5,329 bases of DNA from Acidobacteriota bacterium (GTDB taxonomy: Bacteria > Acidobacteriota > Vicinamibacteria > Vicinamibacterales > UBA2999). Below the pieces are notes generated by a model. The model had not been told where the DNA came from and ran no database searches. It saw only the letters and a program-made list of their open reading frames with translations. The stretch covers positions 1 through 5,329 of the forward strand of contig JADZBZ010000255.1 in assembly GCA_020851835.1 (NCBI GenBank), written 5' to 3'. Below, piece by piece: positions 1 to 5,329 of this stretch (positions are counted from its first letter, which is position 1; every line of letters begins with the position of its first letter). The position numbers and the translations under genes are program-made.

Positions 1-54
1 ATCGATCAGGCCTATCGCGCGGTACAGGAACTCGCCGACGACGACGCGATCTGA
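1..54 (+). CDS. 3' end of a plus-strand gene, product unknown (partial)
   Basis: Frame 1 is open from the first base and stops at TGA 52-54, giving the C-terminal residues IDQAYRAVQELADDDAI. This is an acidic, helix-like tail of the kind many soluble proteins have. No motif is visible and no function can be assigned. If real, the gene converges on the lipoprotein gene, whose stop is at 84-86, leaving 29 bases between the two stops. Seventeen codons without a stop can arise by chance in GC-rich DNA, so confidence is moderate to low. Confidence 0.4.
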   Translation: MDQAYRAVQELADDDAI

Positions 55-83
55 CAGGCGGCGGCAGCGACGTCGGGGGGCGG

Positions 84-482
84 TCAGCGAGGAGTCGCCT
101 TGTGCAGCGTCCCCCTCAACGAGAGCCTGGTCGGAAAGCTCTGCGCCAGCGCGCTGCTGACGATGACGATGAGGTTCGCTCCGCGGGCGACCGCTGCTTC
201 GCGCAACTGCCGATGGGCGGCGCGCGTGCAATCCTCCGCCGCACTGTCGGCGCACGGCGCGCTGGCCGTAACCTCGCCGAGCGGCTCGGAGATCTCGTAG
301 TCATCCCTGATGTCGTTCAGGCGTGACTGATCGACAATCATCACGTCCTCGGCTGTGGCAACCGCGGTGGTCGGGCTTGGCGCCGCCACCGCCGACTGGT
401 GCGCCGCGCCCTGCTGGGAGCAGCCCAGGGTCATCACGGCGGCCAGGCTCACCGCGGCCGTGGTTCTCATCATCTGCATCAT
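84..482 (-). CDS. Small RcsF/DUF4156-like lipoprotein
   Basis: This 132-residue protein has an N-terminal hydrophobic segment (about residues 6-20) ending in TLGC. Cys21 is a likely lipidation site, although Thr rather than Leu at -3 makes the lipobox imperfect. A low-complexity Ala/Ser/Thr/Pro linker follows (22-44). The folded part (about 48-128) shows LGEV, a Cys pair (Cys77, Cys85), a helix with REAAVARGAN and a strand LIVIVSS. That order recalls RcsF and DUF4156-type envelope lipoproteins (G-V, Cys, helix ending in GAN, then a hydrophobic strand). Its role would be in the envelope, possibly sensing or structural; this is inferred from pattern only. ATG 482 overlaps the upstream sulfotransferase stop as ATGA (479-482). 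A GAGG Shine-Dalgarno lies at 490-493, 7 bases from ATG 482. Several Met codons follow closely (residues 2, 4, 5), so the exact start is uncertain by a few residues. Confidence 0.75.
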   Translation of the reverse strand: MMQMMRTTAAVSLAAVMTLGCSQQGAAHQSAVAAPSPTTAVATAEDVMIVDQSRLNDIRDDYEISEPLGEVTASAPCADSAAEDCTRAAHRQLREAAVARGANLIVIVSSALAQSFPTRLSLRGTLHKATPR

Positions 483-1357
483 GATCGTGCCTCGCAGTCA
501 TCGGTCGATACGTCAAAGCCCAAGTCTCTCACGTACTCGACATCGGACCTATCGAACACCCCCAGGTCGTGCGCCCTGAAACGTCCGATGGAATCGGGCA
601 CGCGCACCGACGCCAGGGCGGCCGTCTCGGTGTTCGAGTCGGCTGTTGCGCCAATGAAGTCCATCAGCACCCCAAGCTGATCCGCAGGGGCGCGGCAGAA
701 CGCGTCGTAGGACAGCATCAGGAACCGGCCCGGCATCTGCTCACCGATCCGGGCAATCCGGCGCTGAACTTCGCACCAGTACTTGAGCGCGGTGCGCGGG
801 GTGGGCTCCGTGTCGGCACCGAGGAGCAGCGGCCCCCACAGGCGCAGCTGGTTCTGGTTGGCACTGTACGCCATGTCGAGCCCATTGCGGACGACGTGAA
901 TGTACTTCATGCCGGCATACGCAGCGGCGAGGCGGTCGAGGAACACGTGCGTATTGGGTTCCTTCCATCCCCATGGGCCCGATCGCGGTTCACTGGTTCT
1001 CGTCGAGGCCAGGAGCGACTCGATGCGTTGCTGCAGCCACGCCCGGTCGTGCTGCGGCCGGTCCGGTGCAAGCCCCCGGACCCACGCCTCCCGATCGGCG
1101 GTCAGCGAGCCGACACCCGTCATGACCGCGCGGAAGGTGTCGACCGCCAGGGCGAACTCGTTGTCCAAGCCCACACCCGGCCAGAACTCGGCTCGTTTGA
1201 AGAGCAGGGTGAACCAGAGGTTGTCGGCCGACCCATTCAGGTCGCCGCCCATGTACCAGCCGAACTGCTCCACAATCTGAGCGATGAGGCGTGTGCCGCT
1301 CCCCCCCACACCTCCGATCGCGACCGGTGGCGTGGGCGATGCCGCGCGCCTGCTCAT
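479..1357 (-). CDS. PAPS-dependent-type sulfotransferase family protein
   Basis: The 292-residue protein carries both PAPS-binding signatures of the sulfotransferase superfamily. A 5'-phosphosulfate loop GGVGGSGTRL lies at residues 15-24, directly after the start. The 3'-phosphate motif YIHVVRNGLDMAYS lies at 152-165, with Arg157 and Ser165 as the expected ligands. WGWKEPNT (129-136) and LSYDAFCRAP (215-224) are also typical of the family. There is no signal peptide, so it should act in the cytoplasm, moving sulfate from PAPS to a hydroxyl or amino acceptor that cannot be named. A longer form could start at GTG 1375. I prefer ATG 1357 because AGGGG lies 8 bases upstream (1366-1370) and the P-loop then sits at the usual distance from the N-terminus. 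The methyltransferase stop is 36 bases upstream, and the lipoprotein start overlaps this gene's stop, which suggests one transcript with translational coupling. Confidence 0.88.
   Translation of the reverse strand: MSRRAASPTPPVAIGGVGGSGTRLIAQIVEQFGWYMGGDLNGSADNLWFTLLFKRAEFWPGVGLDNEFALAVDTFRAVMTGVGSLTADREAWVRGLAPDRPQHDRAWLQQRIESLLASTRTSEPRSGPWGWKEPNTHVFLDRLAAAYAGMKYIHVVRNGLDMAYSANQNQLRLWGPLLLGADTEPTPRTALKYWCEVQRRIARIGEQMPGRFLMLSYDAFCRAPADQLGVLMDFIGATADSNTETAALASVRVPDSIGRFRAHDLGVFDRSDVEYVRDLGFDVSTDDCEARS
490..493 (-). promoter_or_regulatory. Ribosome binding site of the lipoprotein gene
   Basis: GAGG on the minus strand, inside the last codons of the sulfotransferase gene and 7 bases before ATG 482. 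It supports the overlapping ATGA start over the Met codons further in. Confidence 0.5.
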
Positions 1358-1365
1358 TCGCCACG

Positions 1366-1370
1366 CCCCT
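1366..1370 (-). promoter_or_regulatory. Ribosome binding site of the sulfotransferase gene
   Basis: AGGGG on the minus strand, 8 bases before ATG 1357. It decides between the ATG at 1357 and the GTG at 1375. The GTG is preceded only by a GGC/GGG-rich run at poor spacing. Confidence 0.6.
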
Positions 1371-1393
1371 TGCACCGCCGCCCGCCGCTCGAT

Positions 1394-1954
1394 TCAGGTG
1401 GTGAGCCCCTCTGGATGCGGAGCCGGGCGCTGGATGAGGAAGACGTGTTCCTGTCCATAGATGACCTGCTCGGAGCGAAGCTCACGCAACTCCCAGTCGA
1501 GACCCTGGAGCATCTCGACGATGTCGCCCTGTCGGAAGGAGATGTCCGGCACACCCACGCGCTCCACGAACCGGATTTCCCTGGTGTCACCCTCGGACCA
1601 CGGCGTGAAGATCGCCAGCACCATCTTCTTGCGAAACGACGCCACCGCGTTGGCGAGAATCGTCCGCCACTGGTAATTGTGCTCGAGAACGTGCCGCATG
1701 AAGATCCCGTCGACATCGCTCGTGTAGGTCTCGAGATCGACGATCAGGTCAGCGAACGGAGAGTGCGAGCCATCGATCCCCACGCAGTTCCGCGAGCGGA
1801 AGTTGGCGAACCACCCCCGTCCGCAGCCCCAGTCCTCCACCGTCTCGCAGTCCTCGAGAAAATCGGCGCCGATTCGGTACGACTCGGTGTCGCCGTAGGG
1901 CGCCTTCTCGCCGGTACCACGGTACCACTCGTCCCACTTGCCCAGGTTACTCAC
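1394..1954 (-). CDS. Class I SAM-dependent methyltransferase
   Basis: The 186-residue protein has the Rossmann-type methyltransferase signatures in order. Motif I is VEDWGCGRGWF (39-49, SAM-binding glycine loop), the acidic strand end is VGIDGS (58-63), an aspartate follows at 72, and the post-II motif is FMRHVLEHN (85-93). The start GTG AGT AAC encodes SNLGKWDEWY, a beginning I recognise as common in small methyltransferases found in polysaccharide and natural-product clusters. No purine-rich Shine-Dalgarno precedes GTG 1954, which is odd beside its neighbours. However, no better in-frame start exists before motif I, and a promoter candidate at 1995-2003 would give a leader of about 34 bases. 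At 186 residues it is a minimal catalytic domain without a substrate-recognition extension. It is the first gene of a probable operon with the sulfotransferase and lipoprotein. The methyl acceptor is unknown; glycan or lipid-linked sugar modification is an inference from the neighbours. Confidence 0.88.
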   Translation of the reverse strand: MSNLGKWDEWYRGTGEKAPYGDTESYRIGADFLEDCETVEDWGCGRGWFANFRSRNCVGIDGSHSPFADLIVDLETYTSDVDGIFMRHVLEHNYQWRTILANAVASFRKKMVLAIFTPWSEGDTREIRFVERVGVPDISFRQGDIVEMLQGLDWELRELRSEQVIYGQEHVFLIQRPAPHPEGLTT

Positions 1955-1994
1955 GGCTGGTTCGGTCAGGAGTGAAGCGCGAATCGACCGGCCG

Positions 1995-2003
1995 AGTATA
2001 CCA
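1995..2003 (-). promoter_or_regulatory. Extended -10 promoter candidate for the methyltransferase operon
   Basis: Read on the minus strand the sequence is TGGTATACT: a TGn extension followed by TATACT, which matches the TATAAT consensus at five of six positions. It lies in the 88-base gap between the glycosyltransferase stop and the methyltransferase start. Transcription would begin near 1988. No good TTGACA box is present 16-18 bases upstream, which an extended -10 can tolerate. An AT-rich hexamer stands out in this GC-rich context, but a chance match remains possible. Confidence 0.45.
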
Positions 2004-2042
2004 GCGCCACGCGGTCACCGAGGGCGATGGCCACCCCGCAGG

Positions 2043-2858
2043 TCACGGCTCGGCGCTCGCTTGGCGCTTCAGGAAGAGCGGGTGGGCCGTCAGCGGGTTC
2101 GAGGGGTCCAGTCGATCGTCCCCCTCGTAGGTCCGGAGAGAATCCTCGTCCTGGAGCACGATGTCGTCTGCGCGAAGGCGAGCGCGGGCCCGGTGCCAAC
2201 CCCGGGCCACCTCCTCGGGATCGAAGGGCCGCTGCACGTATTTCCGAATCGCGTGGGCGGCGCTGAGGAACAGGTAGTGACGCATCCGGAAGTCGACCGG
2301 AGACATCTTCAGCCCGGGGAAGCTCACTTGGTGCCCCCCGGACGAGACGAGATCCACCGGCCCGGCCTGCTTCTTCCATGCCTTCAGCTGGTGAGGATAC
2401 GACTGCTGGCACGGGTAGTACCAGCGCATGGTCTGGAGGAAGTTCGCGTGGTCGTGATCGGGCGACTGCCGCGTCGGCACGAACGTATATTCCATGAAGT
2501 TCACGGCGTTGAACCCCTGGCGATCGACGTCTTCGAGCGCCTCGACGAGCGTCTGTTCCGATCGTGGCGGCAGCCTGATTTCGTCAGGATCCGCCTGCAG
2601 GAACCAGTCCGCATCGAGAGTCGCGGCGAGCTGCTCCTTGCGCTCGAGTATCTTCGCCCAGGTGAACACGCCCGATCGCGGGAGCGTGTCTATCCCGACA
2701 ACGCCCCGCCCGAGGACCGGCCGGGCCCGCGCGACCGTCTCGTCGCGCGACTCGTTGTCGATCAGATAGACGTCGACGCCGTGCCGCACGTAGTGCTCGA
2801 TACACGGAACGATGAACCGCTGCTCGTCGTGGGCGGCCAGCAGGGCGATGACGCGCAT
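2043..2858 (-). CDS. GT2-type (GT-A fold) glycosyltransferase
   Basis: The 271-residue protein begins MRVIALLAAHDEQRFI, the first strand and nucleotide-binding turn of a GT-A fold. LIDNESRDET follows at 32-41, the usual Asp-x-x-Ser/Asp-x-Asp-x-Thr turn after strand two. DADWFLQADPDEI (82-94) contains the metal-binding acidic cluster in place of a strict DxD. KAW (159-161), GGHQVSF (174-180) and RHYLFLS (193-199) resemble the C-terminal half of the Glyco_tranf_2_4 type. No membrane segment or signal peptide is visible, so it should work in the cytoplasm or at the inner membrane face, transferring a sugar from a nucleotide sugar to an unknown acceptor. Its length suits a single catalytic domain. 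It starts 36 bases after the hairpin at 2894-2926 and has only a weak GCGGA-like ribosome site. It may share a glycan-tailoring role with the methyltransferase and sulfotransferase downstream. Confidence 0.87.
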   Translation of the reverse strand: MRVIALLAAHDEQRFIVPCIEHYVRHGVDVYLIDNESRDETVARARPVLGRGVVGIDTLPRSGVFTWAKILERKEQLAATLDADWFLQADPDEIRLPPRSEQTLVEALEDVDRQGFNAVNFMEYTFVPTRQSPDHDHANFLQTMRWYYPCQQSYPHQLKAWKKQAGPVDLVSSGGHQVSFPGLKMSPVDFRMRHYLFLSAAHAIRKYVQRPFDPEEVARGWHRARARLRADDIVLQDEDSLRTYEGDDRLDPSNPLTAHPLFLKRQASAEP

Positions 2859-2865
2859 TGTGAAT

Positions 2866-2879
2866 CCGCTGGTGAGCGG
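2866..2879 (-). other. Small hairpin just upstream of the glycosyltransferase start
   Basis: A perfect 5-base-pair stem with a 4-base loop (CCGCT CACC AGCGG on the minus strand) ends 7 bases before ATG 2858. The second arm contains the only Shine-Dalgarno-like bases (GCGG-A), so folding would hide the ribosome site. Short hairpins are frequent in GC-rich DNA, so a regulatory role is only a possibility. Confidence 0.3.
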
Positions 2880-2893
2880 CGCTCGGCGCGGGT

Positions 2894-2926
2894 CCCGCCA
2901 TCCGGTGTCGTCGACCGGATGGCGGG
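2894..2926 (-). terminator. Hairpin terminator candidate after protease copy A
   Basis: A perfect 13-base-pair stem (arms 2894-2906 and 2914-2926) with a 7-base loop lies 42 bases after the stop of protease copy A. A further GGG/CCC pairing (2890-2892 with 2929-2931) can extend it across a small internal loop. No T-run follows on either strand, so it is not a textbook Rho-independent terminator. It could stop transcription weakly, protect the mRNA 3' end, or insulate the protease gene from the glycosyltransferase gene. A matching hairpin follows the paralogous gene at 4425-4455. Confidence 0.6.
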
Positions 2927-3808
2927 TGCCCGACGTTCGCTAAACCAACCGCTCCTGCCTGACGGAGCCTACGGGTTGTTGTTCGAGTGAGCCAGGCAGC
3001 CGGCGAACACGTCCTCTGAGTCGTTGATGTCGCCGGCATCCACCCTGAACCGGGGGGAGCTCATCTCCTGCCAGAAGACCCCCGTGGTGGCGGTCGGCGG
3101 AGACGCGCACGTGCCGCCGGCGCACCGCTTGTGGCTGTTGACGCCGTTGATATACGGCCCGTTGTTCGCGCCGGCCGGATCGGTGCCGGGGTTGTCGTCC
3201 GTGTCGGTCACCTCCGCGCCTGGTGCCCGCCAGCTCAGGAACCAGCCGCCGCCGCTCGCCCCGCCCGTGAGATCGCTGCCAATCACCTTGGAGGCCGGGC
3301 CACCCGCCGTGAAGTCCACGTCGTACCAGTCGACGCTGGCGGTCTGCTGAATGATGTTGCCGGCAAAGGGCGCTGCCGCGGGATAGCCGAACGTCATTTC
3401 CGGCGCGTCGTTCCAGTTCCAGGCCCGTCCCACCCAGCCGGTGACGTTGCCAATCTTGTTGGCCACCTGCGTCCCGGTGGTGGCGGTGACGATGCAGGCG
3501 TAGTCGTAGTCCGGGTCGGCCGCGTTGAACCATTGAAACGACGTGGTAGCAGTGACGCCGCTCCAGCAGCCACGACCGGGGAATTGCCCCCCCTGGTAGT
3601 ACGACGGACAGAACAGGAAGTTGGTGGCCCAGGTCGCGCTCCCGTCGGAGACGCAGTGACCCGCGGTCACGATGGTGCTTCGGCTGACGACCGTGGCGGA
3701 GCACACCCAGTTGCCGCCGTTCAGCGAGAAGAACAGCTTGCCGTGGACGCTCCTCGGGTAGGGCGTATAGCTGCCCTGCATCGTCCACCGCTGGAAGGGC
3801 CCGTACGG
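2894..3808 (-). repeat. Tandem duplication unit, copy A (visible overlap with copy B)
   Basis: The stretch from the downstream hairpin through protease codon 125 matches 4424-5329. The offset is a constant 1521 bases throughout the coding part and 1530 at the hairpin; the 9-base difference lies between stop codon and hairpin. Identical runs are long in places: the last 39 bases of the window equal 3770-3808 exactly. Copy A continues to 4180, but copy B is cut by the window end, so the true unit length is not known. Confidence 0.9.
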
Positions 3809-4180
3809 CCCGGAGAGCGGATTACTGGGCGCCGTGCCGATCGATTGCGGCGATGCGAACCCGGGCTCCTCCCCGCGAGCAAAGGTCTGGCGCTGCTCGA
3901 CGTACGGACCGCTGCCGGGCGCCCAGCCATTGACCAGCCCCGGGTCGCCGGAGGCCATCGGTTTGGCCGTCAGCGCGATGCCTTCGGTCGGCACGCCGGG
4001 CGTGGGGACGGGCAGGGCCGACGCCATCCGTTCCGGCGTCCAGTACTCGAGAACGGCGTCCCCGGTCGAGCCCGGCGGGCTCTGAGCAGGGCCTTGCTCT
4101 TGCTGGGCAGCCACGGTGCCGCCCGCGAGCGCCAGTCCCAGACTGGCGACGACGCCCAAAACGATTCTTCGACCACGCAT
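2969..4180 (-). CDS. Secreted trypsin-like serine protease, V8/glutamyl-endopeptidase-like (copy A)
   Basis: The 403-residue protein has an Arg-rich N-terminus, a hydrophobic core (6-20) and a probable cleavage after TVAA (residue 25), so it should be exported. Residues 26-133 are a Pro/Gly-rich pro-region or N-terminal extension. The chymotrypsin-fold domain follows. His175 lies in IVTAGHCV, with Cys160 and Cys176 placed for the usual disulfide around it. Asp226 lies in DYDYACIV and Ser309 in LTGGASGGGWF. TFGYP and the C-terminal GVFWQEMSSPRFR are shared with copy B. The GASGGG serine site, rather than GDSGGP, points to the V8-like (S1B) branch; cleavage specificity cannot be read from this. 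I chose ATG 4180 although the frame is open upstream to an ATG at 4366. It gives a clean signal peptide and has AGGAGG 6 bases upstream (4187-4192). The gene is followed by a hairpin at 2894-2926 and preceded by paralogue copy B. Confidence 0.92.
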   Translation of the reverse strand: MRGRRIVLGVVASLGLALAGGTVAAQQEQGPAQSPPGSTGDAVLEYWTPERMASALPVPTPGVPTEGIALTAKPMASGDPGLVNGWAPGSGPYVEQRQTFARGEEPGFASPQSIGTAPSNPLSGPYGPFQRWTMQGSYTPYPRSVHGKLFFSLNGGNWVCSATVVSRSTIVTAGHCVSDGSATWATNFLFCPSYYQGGQFPGRGCWSGVTATTSFQWFNAADPDYDYACIVTATTGTQVANKIGNVTGWVGRAWNWNDAPEMTFGYPAAAPFAGNIIQQTASVDWYDVDFTAGGPASKVIGSDLTGGASGGGWFLSWRAPGAEVTDTDDNPGTDPAGANNGPYINGVNSHKRCAGGTCASPPTATTGVFWQEMSSPRFRVDAGDINDSEDVFAGCLAHSNNNP

Positions 4181-4186
4181 AAGAGG

Positions 4187-4192
4187 CCTCCT
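4187..4192 (-). promoter_or_regulatory. Ribosome binding site of protease copy A
   Basis: A perfect AGGAGG on the minus strand, 6 bases before ATG 4180. It is the strongest Shine-Dalgarno in the window and fixes the start of the signal-peptide-bearing form. Confidence 0.85.
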
Positions 4193-4222
4193 GGAGTGTC
4201 CCGGCGTGCTGCCGAGACGCCG

Positions 4223-4228
4223 AGTGTA
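4223..4228 (-). promoter_or_regulatory. Weak -10 box candidate for protease copy A
   Basis: TACACT on the minus strand matches four of six -10 positions and lies 42 bases before the start codon, giving a leader of about 36 bases. No recognisable -35 box lies at the right distance. The position is plausible but the match is poor. Confidence 0.2.
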
Positions 4229-4424
4229 ACGCGGATTCCCGTTTATTCGATGAGCTTGGGAGCAAACCAGGTGCCCGGGGCCTGGAGGCCGACGGGCGCT
4301 GAAACCCCGGGTGGAACCGTGCAGAACGGGGGATCCGAGCCGCTGCGGTGCGTCTGGGAAACGCACTATCCGCCGACAAGAGTCATCTGGGAGGGAGAAT
4401 GGGGAGCGATGCCTGCATCGAGGC

Positions 4425-4455
4425 CCGCCATCCGGGGTCGTCGACCGGACGGCGG
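4425..4455 (-). terminator. Hairpin terminator candidate after protease copy B
   Basis: Eleven-base arms (4425-4435 and 4445-4455) flank a 9-base loop, 34 bases after the copy B stop. The stem has one non-Watson-Crick position. In RNA made from the minus strand it is a G-U pair, whereas on the plus strand it would be an A-C mismatch. This favours function in the protease transcript. As with the copy A hairpin, no T-run follows. Confidence 0.6.
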
Positions 4456-4489
4456 AGCCCGACGCTCGCTTTGCTCAATCTGACTGAGA

Positions 4490-5329
4490 CTACGGGTTGT
4501 TGTTCGCGTGAGCCAGGCAGATGGCGAAGATGTCCTCGGAGTCGTTGTTGTCGTTGGCATCGAGCCTGAACCGCGGCGAGGTCATCTCCTGCCAGAAGAC
4601 CCCCGCGACATTGTTCGGCGGCGACGCGCAGCTGCCACCGGCGCACCGCTTGTGGCTGTTGACGCCGTTGATGAACGGACCGTTGTTCGCGCCGGCCGGA
4701 TCGGTGGCGTTGCTGCCGTCGGTGTCGGCCACTTCGGCGCCCGGTGCGCGCCAGCTCAGGAACCAGCCGCCGCCGCTCGCCCCCGGGGTCAGGTCACTGC
4801 CAATCACCTTGGAGGCCGGGCCACCCGGCGTGAAGTCCACGTTGTACCAGTCGACGCTGGCGGTCTGCTGGATAATGTTCCCGGCAAAGGGCGCCGCCTG
4901 CGGGTATCCAAACGTCATTTCCGGCACATCGTTCCAGTTCCAGGCCCGTCCGGCCCAGCCGGTGACGTTGCCAATCTTGTTGGCGACGACCGTTCCGGTG
5001 TTTCTCGTCACGATGCACGCATAGTCGTAGTCGGGGTCGCCGGCGTTGTGCCAGGGATTCGACGTGACAACGGAGCTCCAGCCCCAGCAGCCCCGGGTCG
5101 GGCTCGCCCCGACCTGGGAGTACGAGGGACAGAACATGAAGTTGGAGGCGAAGGTCGCGCTCCCATCGGAGACGCAGTGACCCGCGGTGGCGACGGTGCT
5201 TCGGCCGATGACCGTGCCGGAGCACACGTAGTTGAGGCCGTTCAAGGTGAAGAACAGCTTGCCGTGGATGCTCCTCGGGTAAGGCGTGTAGCTGCCCTGC
5301 ATCGTCCACCGCTGGAAGGGCCCGTACGG
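4490..5329 (-). CDS. Secreted trypsin-like serine protease, V8-like (copy B, 5' end outside window)
   Basis: The visible 279 residues correspond one-to-one to residues 125-403 of copy A, with about 80% identity over the 270 residues compared by hand. All catalytic elements are kept: His in TATAGHCV (copy A position 175), Asp in DYDYACIV (226) and Ser in LTPGASGGGWF (309), plus the paired Cys residues. An ATG at 5302 might be taken as a start, but the frame continues to the window end as PYGPFQRWT, identical to copy A. The true start, signal peptide and pro-region therefore lie beyond 5329. Differences cluster in the segment between His and Asp (copy A 193-220) and in a loop at about 325-330. 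This gene lies upstream of copy A on the same strand and ends in its own hairpin, so it is probably transcribed separately or with partial read-through into copy A. Confidence 0.9.
   Translation of the reverse strand, partial: PYGPFQRWTMQGSYTPYPRSIHGKLFFTLNGLNYVCSGTVIGRSTVATAGHCVSDGSATFASNFMFCPSYSQVGASPTRGCWGWSSVVTSNPWHNAGDPDYDYACIVTRNTGTVVANKIGNVTGWAGRAWNWNDVPEMTFGYPQAAPFAGNIIQQTASVDWYNVDFTPGGPASKVIGSDLTPGASGGGWFLSWRAPGAEVADTDGSNATDPAGANNGPFINGVNSHKRCAGGSCASPPNNVAGVFWQEMTSPRFRLDANDNNDSEDIFAICLAHANNNP

Larger units (their letters stand above)
4181..4489. other. Intergenic region between the two protease copies
   Basis: This 309-base gap holds the copy B hairpin (4425-4455) near its upstream end and the copy A ribosome site (4187-4192) at its other end. 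A weak -10-like TACACT on the minus strand at 4223-4228 has no convincing -35. A 6-base-pair inverted repeat lies at 4202-4207/4217-4222 with a 9-base loop, and a 7-base-pair one at 4274-4280/4305-4311. The copy A frame stays open through 4366, but the extra 62 residues look non-coding: they are Arg/Pro/Gly-rich and precede the signal peptide. I see no separate gene here. Confidence 0.6.
4424..5329 (-). repeat. Tandem duplication unit, copy B (cut by window end)
   Basis: This is the direct repeat partner of 2894-3808, in the same orientation. It comprises the downstream hairpin, a conserved block just before the stop (GCCCGACG-TCGCT on the plus strand) and 279 codons of protease. Coding parts align without net gaps. 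Synonymous and non-synonymous changes are scattered throughout, so the duplication is not recent. Confidence 0.9.

Noticed and set aside
51..87. CTGAC/GTCAG inverted repeat across the two converging stop codons, as a bidirectional terminator
   Set aside because: The stem is only 5 base pairs with a 27-base loop and no T-run, and the complementarity partly follows from the two TGA stops. Too weak to call.
569..1975. 468-residue open frame on the plus strand
   Set aside because: It lies opposite the methyltransferase and sulfotransferase, whose minus-strand frames carry clear family motifs. The plus-strand product is Arg/Pro/Gly/His-rich with no recognisable domain, as expected for antisense frames in GC-rich DNA.
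1966..2412. Minus-strand frame overlapping the glycosyltransferase end, with a protein-like tail near 1966-2040
   Set aside because: I considered it as a frameshifted extension of the glycosyltransferase. The glycosyltransferase frame is complete and ends normally, and the body of the alternative frame is low-complexity shadow sequence.
1938..2990. 350-residue open frame on the plus strand
   Set aside because: It is antisense to the glycosyltransferase and has no motif. Its composition is that of a mirror frame.
4181..4366. Longer start for protease copy A at ATG 4366
   Set aside because: The extra 62 residues place the signal peptide internally and run through the leader region. AGGAGG supports ATG 4180.
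3131..4483. 450-residue open frame on the plus strand
   Set aside because: It is antisense to protease copy A, which has a signal peptide, a perfect ribosome site and a full catalytic triad.
5303..5329. A start for protease copy B at ATG 5302
   Set aside because: The upstream codons to the window edge match copy A residues 125-133 exactly, so the ATG is an internal methionine.
1..5329. Defence, CRISPR, mobile-element or phage signatures
   Set aside because: No regularly spaced short repeats, transposase, integrase, toxin-antitoxin pair or attachment-like repeats were found. The only large repeat is the protease duplication.

Overview
The window is GC-rich and almost entirely coding on the minus strand. 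It looks like a chromosomal segment of a high-GC, Gram-negative-type bacterium: there is a lipoprotein candidate, Sec-type signal peptides and AGGAGG-type ribosome binding sites. The taxon cannot be fixed from the sequence. An environmental lineage such as Acidobacteriota or a myxobacterium-like group is a guess from gene content and composition only. I see no tRNA, rRNA, insertion sequence, integrase or CRISPR array.

Layout from high to low coordinates, which is the direction of transcription: (1) the 3' part of a secreted trypsin-like serine protease gene (copy B, 4490-5329, cut by the window edge), followed by a hairpin (4425-4455). (2) A complete paralogue (copy A, 2969-4180) with a signal peptide and a perfect AGGAGG site, followed by a matching hairpin (2894-2926). 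The two genes are about 80% identical in protein over the 279 shared residues, with no net indel, so this is a tandem gene duplication that carried its downstream hairpin with it. (3) A GT2-type glycosyltransferase (2043-2858). (4) After an 88-base gap holding a good extended -10 promoter candidate, a tight three-gene cluster: a class I SAM-dependent methyltransferase (1394-1954), a PAPS-dependent-type sulfotransferase (479-1357) and a small RcsF/DUF4156-like lipoprotein (84-482) whose start codon overlaps the sulfotransferase stop by 4 bases. (5) The last 17 codons of a plus-strand gene may end convergently at base 54.

The glycosyltransferase, methyltransferase and sulfotransferase together suggest synthesis and decoration of a glycan or other surface molecule. 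This is inferred from families and adjacency, and no substrate is visible. The proteases are exported enzymes and probably form a separate unit bounded by hairpins. Nothing here clearly amounts to a new defence or mobile system. The most informative signals are the protease duplication, with one strongly diverged loop inside an otherwise conserved fold, and the sulfotransferase/methyltransferase/lipoprotein operon.
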